DNA from: Verrucomicrobiales bacterium
Lineage (GTDB): Bacteria; Verrucomicrobiota; Verrucomicrobiia; Verrucomicrobiales; SLCJ01
DNA: 25,662 nt
Assembly: GCA_007125835.1 (NCBI GenBank)
Contig: SLCJ01000392.1
Location: forward strand, 1-25,662
Direction of reading: 5' to 3'
In this document: positions 6,057 through 14,188 of the stretch, piece after piece
Numbering within the stretch: position 1 is the first letter of the stretch
Layout: each line of letters starts with the position of its first letter
Notes under the pieces: model-generated
Database searches by the model: none
Told to the model about the DNA's origin: nothing
The model's input: only the letters and a program-made list of their open reading frames with translations
Made by a program: the position numbers and the translations under genes

Positions 6057-7537
6057 TTATCGAGGCGCTCCAGGAAATCCCCGGCGACGCGGCGGTGGGC
6101 GTCGAGTTTGGCGGCGGGCATGCGAGAGACCATGCGGGCCATCATGGCCATACGCGGGTTGGCGAGAAAGACCTCTGAATGGTCGGCGACGAAGGCCCAA
6201 TAGAGCGCGTCCCATACGGCGCACCAAGGGCCCTTGGGCCAGCCGCTCATTTTGAGAATGTAATTTGAGCCAGAGAGATAGGGTTTGGTGGTAAAGGTGC
6301 CGCCATCGGCAAACTGGCTCATGGCGTAGACATTGGGCACCATCACCCAATCGTAGGCGTCGACAAACAACTCCATGAACCAGCGGTAGACGTCATCCGG
6401 GTGAATGCGGCAGACCAGCATGAATCCGCCGAGCACCATCAGGCGCTCGATGTGGTGGCAGTAGCCGGTTTCGAGGGCGCGGCGGATGCATTGGTCGACC
6501 GGCGGGATGCCTGTTTCGCCGTTGTAGAACGCGGCGGGCATGCGCCGATCGAACCTCCAGAAGTTGCTCTTGCGCACCGCCGTTCCCCGGCGGTGGTACA
6601 TTTCGCGCATGAACTCACGCCAGCCGATGATCTGGCGCAGAAAACCTTCGAGCGAGTTCATCGGTACGTCGTGAGAGTCGGCGTGGTCGAGGGTGGCGCG
6701 GATGACCTCGCGAGGTGTGATGAGACCGATGTTCAGCGCAGGGGTGAGCACACTGTGGAAAAGAACCCCGTGCCGGGGGTCGATCGCGTCTTCATAGTCG
6801 CCAAAGGAATGGAGGCGGTGTTTGAGGAAGTGGTCGAAGGATGAGCGGGCTTGCTCGTGGGTAACCGGGTAGGAGAACCCGTTTGGCATGCCAAAGGAGT
6901 CATCGAAGGTCTGTGAGTGCCACTTGGAGGCATCGTCAACCCATTTGCTGGATTGGGGCTGCCAGGGCGCAGGCACGGCAGCCCCTTTAGGCAGCTTTTT
7001 GCGGTTCTCGGTATCGAAGCTCCATTTTCCTCCCTTCGGACGCCCGCTGCCGTCCACGAGAATGCCGAGATTTCGCCGTTGTTGGCGATAGAAGTCGGCC
7101 ATGATGGGGTTCTTTTTTCCGGCGAGAAGTTTGTCAGCGTCGGCGCGGCTGGTGAGAAACATCGGGCTGTCTGACACATGCAGGGCGATCTGGCCTTTCT
7201 CTGCCCAGCGCCTTACTCTTTTTTCGAGGAGGTAGTCGTCGAATGAGGCAGTATGGATTTCGGATGCGCCCTGCAAGGCCTGATCCAGCATAGCCTTCGG
7301 GTCTGAACCCGGCCGCCATTCGATGTACTGGACGTCGTGACCTTTGCTCTCAAGAGAGTGCGCGTAGGCCTGCATCGAGGCGCGGTGCAGGATTCGTTTC
7401 TTGGCGTGGAAGCCATGTCTGACATGAGGGTCGTCGAAGAAAAGAGTATCCTCGATGAGGATGACCTTCCGGTCGGGTGCGATGCCAGGGTGTTCGGCAA
7501 AAAGGTGATGGGGGAAAACGAGAGTCGCGGCGCTCAC
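6032..7537 (-). CDS. Photolyase/cryptochrome of the FeS-BCP (PhrB) type, cluster ligands mostly absent
   Basis: 501 aa. The N-terminal Rossmann domain starts with TLVFPHHLFAEHP. The C-terminal FAD domain contains the family blocks GFLRQIIGWREFMREMYH, HHIERLMVLGGFMLV, WVMVPNVYAMSQFADGG and ALYWAFVADH. This is the deoxyribodipyrimidine photolyase-related (COG3046) family, whose characterised members repair (6-4) photoproducts. Those members hold a 4Fe-4S cluster with four cysteines, three of them in a loop written YCxxC-x12-C just before the LYW motif. Here C350 of the first site is kept (DQCIRRALETG), but the loop is shortened to KMSGWPKGPWCAVWDALYW with no CxxC. The lone C439 is one residue off the usual place. 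The protein is otherwise intact, so it probably works without the cluster or represents a cluster-free subclade. Confidence 0.88.
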   Translation of the reverse strand: MSAATLVFPHHLFAEHPGIAPDRKVILIEDTLFFDDPHVRHGFHAKKRILHRASMQAYAHSLESKGHDVQYIEWRPGSDPKAMLDQALQGASEIHTASFDDYLLEKRVRRWAEKGQIALHVSDSPMFLTSRADADKLLAGKKNPIMADFYRQQRRNLGILVDGSGRPKGGKWSFDTENRKKLPKGAAVPAPWQPQSSKWVDDASKWHSQTFDDSFGMPNGFSYPVTHEQARSSFDHFLKHRLHSFGDYEDAIDPRHGVLFHSVLTPALNIGLITPREVIRATLDHADSHDVPMNSLEGFLRQIIGWREFMREMYHRRGTAVRKSNFWRFDRRMPAAFYNGETGIPPVDQCIRRALETGYCHHIERLMVLGGFMLVCRIHPDDVYRWFMELFVDAYDWVMVPNVYAMSQFADGGTFTTKPYLSGSNYILKMSGWPKGPWCAVWDALYWAFVADHSEVFLANPRMAMMARMVSRMPAAKLDAHRRVAGDFLERLDNGSVPALA

Positions 7538-7636
7538 GCCTTGGCCTTACGCGTGGCGCCGAATCGAGGGTGCGTTGGGAACAGGCGCGCATGGTGGAAA
7601 CTTTGCCCGAGTCTGCCCTTGGTGGTCGGCTGATTT

Positions 7637-7658
7637 CCTTATAAAATAAGGTTTTTTT
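7637..7658 (+). terminator. Intrinsic terminator, plus-strand orientation
   Basis: CCTTAT (7637-7642), loop AAA and ATAAGG (7646-7651) are followed by seven T (7652-7658), a classic layout for plus-strand transcripts. No plus-strand gene lies immediately upstream; the neighbours (photolyase, tRNA-Gly) are on the minus strand. It may block antisense reading into the tRNA. Confidence 0.55.
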
Positions 7659-7663
7659 CGGCC

Positions 7664-7737
7664 TGGTACGGGCGGAGGGAATCGAACCCTCGACTCAAGC
7701 TTGGGAAGCTCGCGTTTTACCACTAAACTACGCCCGC
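7664..7737 (-). tRNA. tRNA-Gly (anticodon CCC)
   Basis: A full cloverleaf of 74 bases reads on the minus strand. The acceptor GCGGGCG pairs with CGCCCGT (first pair G-U), followed by discriminator A and an encoded CCA (7666-7664). The D-arm contains TAGTTTAGTGGTAAAA. The anticodon arm is CGAGC-TTCCCAA-GCTTG with CCC at positions 34-36. The T-arm has GAGGGTTCGATTCCCTC. CCC reads GGG glycine codons. Confidence 0.97.
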
Positions 7738-7746
7738 ATCAAGGCA

Positions 7747-7770
7747 TGCGGGGGGGGTAAGCCCCCCGCA
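7747..7770 (-). terminator. Strong GC hairpin downstream of the giant secreted-protein gene
   Basis: TGCGGGGGG (7747-7755) pairs perfectly with CCCCCCGCA (7762-7770), a 9-bp stem with a 6-base loop. It lies 92 bases past the giant gene's stop and 9 bases before the tRNA-Gly 5' end. No T-run follows on the minus strand, so it is a likely but non-classical end structure. Confidence 0.45.
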
Positions 7771-7861
7771 GGCGGATAGCATGGCACAAGAGAAACAGAT
7801 GCCAAATGAAAAGTGAGGCAATCGAATGGTGACGACAGCGGGTGCCCGGGAGAAAGGAGCA

Positions 7862-10800
7862 CTACTTGGAAACGCGCAGTCTGAGGAACCCCCTGGGGTG
7901 TCCGTCCAAGGGCATGGCGGCATGGATCACGCGCACGCCATTTTCCTCGGCGAGAACCGTCTCCACGACAGGTGCCGGAGTCCAGGGATCGGTGGCTCCG
8001 AGGTCGGCCGAGTGCTCGACCTGGAAAGCGATGTCCGGGGCGTTCATGTTCTGGCGGTAGATTAGTGCCAGCACGTCGGGATTGGGATCCAGGGCGGGCC
8101 GGCCCGCATGTCCCGACGTGTCATCTCCGGCAAGAGGGACCGAGGGATTGAGCGCAAGCGCGTATTCCATCAGGTTGGGTATGCCGTCGCCGTCCGGGTC
8201 GGCATGAGGTCCTGCGATTTCCGGGTTGTGCGCATTGGGCCCGAACCAAGCTTCCTGCCATTGCACGAAGGGAGTTGGTGCGAGGGTTTGGGCCGTGAGG
8301 CGGACGTGATCGAAGTGGCTGCGTCCGGCTCCCCGTGCCCGGAGAACGATCCGAATCGTTTGGCCCACAACCTCGGGGTGATTGGTGGTATCGAACACCA
8401 GAGGCGGCGCATCTGCGAACTGTCCTACTGGGATTTGTGAGGCATTGGCGCTTCCGGAGGCATGGATTGAGCCATTTGAGTCTCCCAGGTGGTATTGGCT
8501 CTCGTTGGAAGAGCTTGTCCAGCCGGAGCGGTTGCCTGTTGCCACGGTCAGGGTGTAGCGGGTATTGGGCTGGTAGGTGGCGCCCAGATCCTGCCACACG
8601 TCGTGGTTCAGCGCCATGCCGAGGTGGTTTGGCGGCAGGGCGGCGAAGCCGCTGATATGCTCAAGGAATCCATTGGTGTTACCCGGACCGTCTGTTTCTT
8701 GCCACGGGTGGATGTTGTGGCTCCAGCTTCCGCTGTTGAGCGTGGTGTCGTTGAACGCCGGGTCCTCGATGTGGAGGGGAACTGGCACGCCAGGCTCGAT
8801 CTCCACTATGAGTGAAAAACCCGGCACGCCTTCATGGTCGTAGGCCTCCGTCCAGCTATATCCTTCGGGCAGATCGGGCAGAGTGACCGAGGCGAAGGAA
8901 CCGCTCCGGGAGCCCGCTTCGACAAGACGAAACACGTCACCCACTCCAGGTTCGTATCCCTCCATCAATGTGACTTCGAGAACGCCGCCCAGCTGTGCGG
9001 AGCCGCTGACAAGGATCTGGTCGTGGCCGCTGCCGGGGGCGGCACCGCCGAGCTTGAGTCGCGTGTCGGCCGACGGATTTTGGGCGAGACTGCCGAGGGA
9101 GAGGATGGCCACGCCTCCCTGATGCCCGGGTTCGATTTGGCCAGTGTGATTCACCTGGCCGGCTATCGAGCCTGTGCCGGACAAGCGGGCCCCGTTCTGC
9201 ACGGAAAACGGGGTCGAGGTAATGCTGCCGATGATGGCGATTTCGCCCCCGCTGAGGTTGAAGGAACCCGTGTGTGTCGATTCACTCGAAAGCAGAACCA
9301 TTCGGCCGCCGCCGGTTTTGGTGGCGGAGCCACTCCCGACAAGCGGCCCGTGCATTGTGAGGCCGACGTGATCGGGGCTGTCAGCGACATTGAAAGTCAC
9401 CGGGCCGACCGCATTGAACCGGCAAAAAATTTCCGAGGGGATAAGCGATGGCAGAACGGAGACGACGCTGCCCGACGAACGGGATGCAACGTTTCCGTTG
9501 TGACCCGGAACATTTCCCACGAGCCCCCCGGTCAAATTGAGGTCGCGAATGTATGTCTCGCGTTCGAGGAGAAAACGGCCTCCGTCGAGAGTGATGCTGC
9601 GGTTCGGGTTGTTGCCGCTGCCAAAGGAGTGGGCGTTCACGTTGACAAGAGTGGCTCCGTTTTTGACGAGAATATTCCCGCTGCCGCCGACATGGCCCTG
9701 ATACCAGCCGCCGCCTCTGAGTTCCAAGGTGCCACCGGAAACCGTCCATGGGGCGCTGGCCGGACTTACCCCCATCAGCACCAATGTCCCGGCACCGGAT
9801 TTTTCGAGTGGCTGGCTGCCGGAAATGGGGCCGCTGGCCGTGAGGGTGCGATCGCCGAACACCGCCCACTCCTGTGCCGCTGAAGTCGAGAGGGCGGAGG
9901 AGATTTGAAGATTGGCGGTGGCCGCATGCATGGAGATTCCGTCGCTAATGGTCAGCGTATGGCTGCTGATGGAAACCGTGCCCGGGACATCGGCCACGAC
10001 AAGACGGCGGATCGAGGTGTTGGCATTCAATGAGGTGTTGAGCGTCCCGGTGCTCCGGTTGTCGAACAAGGCCGCCTGGTTGGAACCTGGCGGGTTGTTC
10101 GAGAGCCAGTTGCCCGCTGTGTCCCAACTGCCTCCCAAGCTGCCTAGCCACACCCGGATGTCGGATGGTTCTTCGGGTATGAGGCCAATGGTGACAGTCG
10201 CAGGCTCGGAGTAAAGCCCACCGTCAAATGCGCGGAATGTGAAGGAGTCCGTCCCAGAGGCACCGGGAGTTGGCGTGTAGGTTAGGCTCGGTGGTGTTCC
10301 CGTCAGCGAACCCTTTGTGGGGCCGGAAACCACCTCAAAGCTGAGCGGGGCCCCCTCGAAGTCCTCTCCCGTGAGGGTGATTGCCGTGGACTCGCCGCCG
10401 AAGACCGTGATGGACTGGCCGTGTGCGATGGGAGGATAGTCCGCTGGTGGGGTGATCTGGTCATCGAAGGTCCCGCCGACCTGGTACTCGAGGATTGCGC
10501 CAGGCAGGGGCTCGGAGCCATTGGGCGGCATGGCCCACACGCCCGGAGCCCGCCAGTTCCAGGTGATGGCGCAGTGGTCGGCACCTCCGCCCTCTTTGTG
10601 CAGGACTTCGATATAGTAGCGCTGGCCGCCTACCAGTGGAATCAGTGCGGACTGCGCGCCGGTGGACCACGATCTGTGACTTGTCCAACTGGTGAACTGG
10701 GCGATCCGCTGGCGGTTGGCACGAGTGCCATCGGTGGAGAGCCACAGTTCCGAGGCGTCGTCTGAGGCAATGTAGAACCGGTAGTTGCCGGTTTCCGGGG

Positions 10801-13189
10801 GTGTTACCCACCCGCTCCAGCGCTGGCCGTAGTTGTCGGCGATGTTCACGGGTGCATCCGGGGTTTCGAGCACACCCGAGGAATCGGGCTGGTATGGGAA
10901 CTTGTCGGCTGATGTGAGATCGGCGACCTGGGTGCCCGGGATTCCGGTATACACGTCCCGCCACAAGCCACCCCACTCAAATCCGCCAACTCCGGAAACC
11001 GTAAGTGTCGCCGGTTGGCTCACCACGCTCCCGTGGGCATTTGTCACCACGCATTCATAGGTCCCGATGGAGCCGGCCGAGGCAGCGGTGATTTGAAACG
11101 TCGGCGAGGTTGACGGACCGGCCACCGGCTGGCCGTTGCGCATCCATTGGTAGATCAGGGGCGAAGTTCCTTGGGCAGAAATCGTAAAGGTGGCGTTTCC
11201 GCCGAGCGAGGTGGTTACCGACTGCGGTTGGTTCACGATGAAGGGCGCTGTGCCGGTATCGGATGCGGTCGGGGATACTTCCAGGTCATAGGTTTCGACA
11301 AATTGATGGCCGTTGCGCTCGACCTCGATCGCAACCCGGTAGGTTCCGTGCTGCGGCACGGTTACGGTGGTAGAGGCCTGTTGAGGACTGCCGAAGACAA
11401 CCGTGCCGGGCCCCGAAACATGCGTCCACTGGGCATCGTGGTCGGCGGGTGGGATCGTGACGCCGTCGGCGTCGGTCACCCGCATCTCAAGCGAATGAGA
11501 AAGCCCGCCGCGAAGTTCGGCGCGGCGCGCCTCCAGATGGGGCCAGTCGTTGTAGGGGGAGTTCATCTCGATATGCAGGCGGTCGCTGTCCGGCGCGGGA
11601 AAGCCGGGGAGTCTGCCCGAGCGAATGGCGCCGGCGATGGCGGCGTTGACATGAGCGACTCGGTTAAAATTCAGGTAATCGTCGCCTCCGTTGTTCTGTC
11701 TGCCCGGAAAATAGGCGATCGAGCCATTGTGCCTGCGGGAAAGGACGGGAAACATCCTTGTGTTTTCCTGGAAAAACCTCTCGTGGCGCTCGGACATGAA
11801 AGGCATTGCGAACTGTGAGAGTGCGACACCGCCAATCGTGTAGGCATGGGCGTGCAACTGGCGATACCAGCGGCGGGCCGTGTAGCTCTCCTGGCGGGCG
11901 AGTTTGTCGAGGTCATCGGCATCGGGGGTGAGCCCATACATGTACCACCCCGCAAGCACACCCGGGGTGCGGCCGGCGCTGTCCCAGCCGCTCTGCCGGG
12001 CCATATAGCCGACATTGCCGTCATCCCCGCCGCCGATTGTTGTGCACTCTTTCATAAACTCCCAAGAGATTCTGAATTTATCCTCGATTGTCGGGCTGAT
12101 TGGATCGCTGGCGTAGAAATCGTTGATGCTTTCGCCAAGGTTCACGTCCATGTCGGCTCCTGCCATTTTCAGCAGGGCGAGGGCGGGCATCGCATGGGCG
12201 TTGATGATGTTGAGGGCGCCTGCGCCATTACCGTAATGAGAGTAGTCGCCATGGACTCCGCCGTGCCCCATGCGTCCCCGGGCACCACCGAAAATCGGAG
12301 GATCCGGCGGATCGTTTATTTGAGTCCAGTGCTGTATCCGGTGCGCGATCATTTCCGCAGCCCGCTGCACGATGGCGTCAGCCGAGGAGTCACCGCTCTT
12401 GATTCGGTAGAGGGCGAGAAATAGGGCGCTCATCGTCACATCCCAGTTTTCGAGCCCTGGATTAATGTAATTCGGATTGCTAACGCCAACACCATTTTGA
12501 TAGATGAAAGCCTCGGATGGTTCCAATTCGCGGCTGTTCAAGTAATTTTCACACCGTATGCGAAGCTTTTGGATGGAATTGTAGTATGGCGTGAGCCCGG
12601 TCGTTTGATCCCAAGCGGGGTGGGAAAGAAGGATAAGTCCGAACCACCCCGTCATGTGACCGAAGTTCCCGTTGGAGCTTGCAGCCACCATATTGTGGAT
12701 CCCGGAGACTGCGGTCTCATAAATGGCATCGGCCTTGTCGCTGCCTGCGGGCCACGCGGGGCCAAGTGATCCAGGCACTCCCACATTCACGACGACCTGG
12801 AGTCCCCCAACACCCGGGCGAATCACTCCCAACGCCACCTGCCCGTCGCCTCCTTCCGCGCGGTCAATAGCGATGGCTATGTCCTGCACCGCTCCGACGT
12901 ATCCATCGTTGGTGTTGGTGCTTGTGATGCCAAGCGTCCTGCCACCCGCCGAGTGCAGAAAATCGCCCTCCTGGATGCCGGCGGAATGAGCGGGGGCTCC
13001 CACCGAAACATTGGTGATTTCGAGCAACCCCGTACCGGGGACCGGACGGGCATCCACTCCGAGCGGTCCAAGGGGCACAGACTGCGCCTTGCACACGGGA
13101 ATTAAAAGCAGACACGACAGAACGGCAAGAATTGCAGTTTGCATTGCCGGACGAAACGGCAAATGGAAGGTAAGGGCAGTGGCGGACAT
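7862..13189 (-). CDS. Giant secreted multidomain protein (PDZ, DUF6288-like, PKD/Ig, PA14, beta-strand repeats)
   Basis: The frame is open from 13231. I choose the ATG at 13189 (1775 aa) because a possible promoter lies at 13257-13230 and because the hydrophobic core AILAVLSCLLLIPVCKA then ends a plausible signal peptide; an ATG at 13144 is equally possible. In the 1789-residue frame from 13231 the parts are as follows. PDZ-like about 55-150. Helical region about 165-575, resembling DUF6288 (my recollection, unchecked). PKD-like 575-655. Ig-like 664-746, with W697 and C727. PA14 about 755-895. Cadherin-like 931-1018. Autotransporter-associated beta-strand repeats about 1025-1480 (WDTAGNWLSNNPPGSNQAAL, LEKSGAGTLVL). 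A beta-sandwich 1485-1654. A Ca-binding DPDGDGIPNLMEYAL module from about 1655, ending FLRLRVSK. There is no beta-barrel and no PEP-CTERM tail. Such proteins are probably exported and carbohydrate- or surface-associated; the actual role is unknown. Confidence 0.88.
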   Translation of the reverse strand: MSATALTFHLPFRPAMQTAILAVLSCLLLIPVCKAQSVPLGPLGVDARPVPGTGLLEITNVSVGAPAHSAGIQEGDFLHSAGGRTLGITSTNTNDGYVGAVQDIAIAIDRAEGGDGQVALGVIRPGVGGLQVVVNVGVPGSLGPAWPAGSDKADAIYETAVSGIHNMVAASSNGNFGHMTGWFGLILLSHPAWDQTTGLTPYYNSIQKLRIRCENYLNSRELEPSEAFIYQNGVGVSNPNYINPGLENWDVTMSALFLALYRIKSGDSSADAIVQRAAEMIAHRIQHWTQINDPPDPPIFGGARGRMGHGGVHGDYSHYGNGAGALNIINAHAMPALALLKMAGADMDVNLGESINDFYASDPISPTIEDKFRISWEFMKECTTIGGGDDGNVGYMARQSGWDSAGRTPGVLAGWYMYGLTPDADDLDKLARQESYTARRWYRQLHAHAYTIGGVALSQFAMPFMSERHERFFQENTRMFPVLSRRHNGSIAYFPGRQNNGGDDYLNFNRVAHVNAAIAGAIRSGRLPGFPAPDSDRLHIEMNSPYNDWPHLEARRAELRGGLSHSLEMRVTDADGVTIPPADHDAQWTHVSGPGTVVFGSPQQASTTVTVPQHGTYRVAIEVERNGHQFVETYDLEVSPTASDTGTAPFIVNQPQSVTTSLGGNATFTISAQGTSPLIYQWMRNGQPVAGPSTSPTFQITAASAGSIGTYECVVTNAHGSVVSQPATLTVSGVGGFEWGGLWRDVYTGIPGTQVADLTSADKFPYQPDSSGVLETPDAPVNIADNYGQRWSGWVTPPETGNYRFYIASDDASELWLSTDGTRANRQRIAQFTSWTSHRSWSTGAQSALIPLVGGQRYYIEVLHKEGGGADHCAITWNWRAPGVWAMPPNGSEPLPGAILEYQVGGTFDDQITPPADYPPIAHGQSITVFGGESTAITLTGEDFEGAPLSFEVVSGPTKGSLTGTPPSLTYTPTPGASGTDSFTFRAFDGGLYSEPATVTIGLIPEEPSDIRVWLGSLGGSWDTAGNWLSNNPPGSNQAALFDNRSTGTLNTSLNANTSIRRLVVADVPGTVSISSHTLTISDGISMHAATANLQISSALSTSAAQEWAVFGDRTLTASGPISGSQPLEKSGAGTLVLMGVSPASAPWTVSGGTLELRGGGWYQGHVGGSGNILVKNGATLVNVNAHSFGSGNNPNRSITLDGGRFLLERETYIRDLNLTGGLVGNVPGHNGNVASRSSGSVVSVLPSLIPSEIFCRFNAVGPVTFNVADSPDHVGLTMHGPLVGSGSATKTGGGRMVLLSSESTHTGSFNLSGGEIAIIGSITSTPFSVQNGARLSGTGSIAGQVNHTGQIEPGHQGGVAILSLGSLAQNPSADTRLKLGGAAPGSGHDQILVSGSAQLGGVLEVTLMEGYEPGVGDVFRLVEAGSRSGSFASVTLPDLPEGYSWTEAYDHEGVPGFSLIVEIEPGVPVPLHIEDPAFNDTTLNSGSWSHNIHPWQETDGPGNTNGFLEHISGFAALPPNHLGMALNHDVWQDLGATYQPNTRYTLTVATGNRSGWTSSSNESQYHLGDSNGSIHASGSANASQIPVGQFADAPPLVFDTTNHPEVVGQTIRIVLRARGAGRSHFDHVRLTAQTLAPTPFVQWQEAWFGPNAHNPEIAGPHADPDGDGIPNLMEYALALNPSVPLAGDDTSGHAGRPALDPNPDVLALIYRQNMNAPDIAFQVEHSADLGATDPWTPAPVVETVLAEENGVRVIHAAMPLDGHPRGFLRLRVSK

Positions 13190-13229
13190 CGGCTGGTAGG
13201 TTGTATTACAAAGTAAGCACAAGAACGCC

Positions 13230-13287
13230 ATTTTTCAAATTTGACGGAGCGAGTCAAGAATTTATGTCAGTTTTGAAAAATTGACGG
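13230..13287 (-). promoter_or_regulatory. AT-rich promoter/operator-like region of the giant gene
   Basis: This AT-rich stretch contains four TTGAC/GTCA half-sites: TTGAC 13241-13245, GTCAA 13253-13257, GTCA 13266-13269 and TTGACGG 13281-13287. The first two form an inverted repeat with a 7-base gap. On the minus strand TTGACT (13257-13252), a 16-bp spacer and AAAAAT (13235-13230) make a weak sigma70-like promoter. Its start point would fall before the ATG at 13189. Confidence 0.4.
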
Positions 13288-13289
13288 TT

Positions 13290-13699
13290 TTCTTGGAAAA
13301 TAGCGGTTCCGAATTTCGTGTTTGCAGAGGGGGGCGGGTGCTCGAAACGACCTTGCCCCGGGTCGATTGCGGCGGAGAATCAAGGCGGAGTCCGAGCTTC
13401 ATGCCCATTCCCGGGGCATCGAGGGTTGCCGATGAATCGCGCGCGGCTCAGCTCCGGGCAATGTTGACTCATCCGCGATGTCGCGGGCACACCTTGGATC
13501 TGATGGCTCCCGTTTTCCATCGAAAGAGACGCGGCATTAGTTGGATTGCCGCGGCCACCGGAACTCTCACGATGCCGCAGCTGCGGCACCTCTTCGGTTG
13601 GACTCGCGCCATCAATCATCATTCCCAGAGGATCGTCTTCAACCAGCATCTTCCTTTGGAGTTTCACCAACTCGTTATGCCCCTGACGTCTGGCCCTGA
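13290..13699. other. Stretch with no recognisable gene
   Basis: Open frames exist on both strands here (plus 13281-13721; minus to 13380), but neither translation resembles a known family or shows a domain, signal peptide or membrane segment. The minus frame is simply the read-through of the transposase relic. It may be decayed sequence left by that element. Confidence 0.4.
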
Positions 13700-14040
13700 T
13701 CTCCCCCCAAAGGAGCCGTAAGCCCGCTAGGGCCAGCTCGTCACCCCGCACAGCAGCTCCAAACCCGTTCCAGTGACTCTGCTCCGCAAGAGCAACCATT
13801 CCGGCACGCACCGGATTCAGGTCGATATACCCCGCCACAAAGCGAACCAACGGCCCAAGCCCACGGTCCCCCTCTTCAAGAAAGAAGCTCGATCCCGGCA
13901 AAAGCCGCCCCGCCACGTGCCAGCGCCATAAACCGCAGCTTCTCGCGGTGCTTGATTACGAAACGCTTGTCCACAATGCGCGAGCAGAGGTGATACACTC
14001 CCGCATGCCCGGGTGAAGCAAGCAATCTGGGGTCTCTCAT
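13700..14040 (-). pseudogene. Degenerate REP-associated (Y1/IS200-like) transposase
   Basis: The minus strand from ATG 14040 reads MRDPRLLASPGHAGVYHLCS, then RIVDKRFVIKHREKLRFMAL, a typical start of REP-associated tyrosine transposases (RAYT, COG1943). About 40 residues in, the frame shifts by one base. The second frame (from 13916) continues with FFLEEGDRGLGPLVRFVAGY and then IDLNPVRAGMV, the family's C-terminal signature (normally YIxLNPVRAG), followed by SHWNGFGAAVRGDELALAGL and LLWGEIR. The central part with the HUH metal site and the catalytic tyrosine block is missing, and the C-terminus is cut. The gene is therefore dead by both deletion and frameshift. It sits between the giant gene and gspF. 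I found no clear flanking REP palindromes. Confidence 0.75.
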
Positions 14041-14188
14041 GACGTAAACATGCGGACCATCAAACGATCTGCAACTGAAAATTAGGGACCAGGTGCATAG
14101 GTAAAGGAAATTTGTGGGCGGGAGTGCTTCGTGCTTGACGCTATGGAAAGCATCCGGGAGGGTTGTCGGGAATCAGAGGAAATTTAGC

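Noticed and set aside
7862..8100. PEP-CTERM or autotransporter barrel at the giant protein's C-terminus
   Set aside because: The end FLRLRVSK has no PEP motif, hydrophobic helix or arginine cluster, and there is no 12-strand barrel region.
8834..9883. Plus-strand ORF of 349 codons, and others at 11147-11818 and 11846-12424, opposite the giant gene
   Set aside because: They are antisense to a continuous 5.3-kb coding frame with clear domains, and their translations show no family features; high GC keeps antisense frames open.
13700..14040. Active IS200-like transposase
   Set aside because: The catalytic centre is absent and the frame is shifted, so it is a relic.
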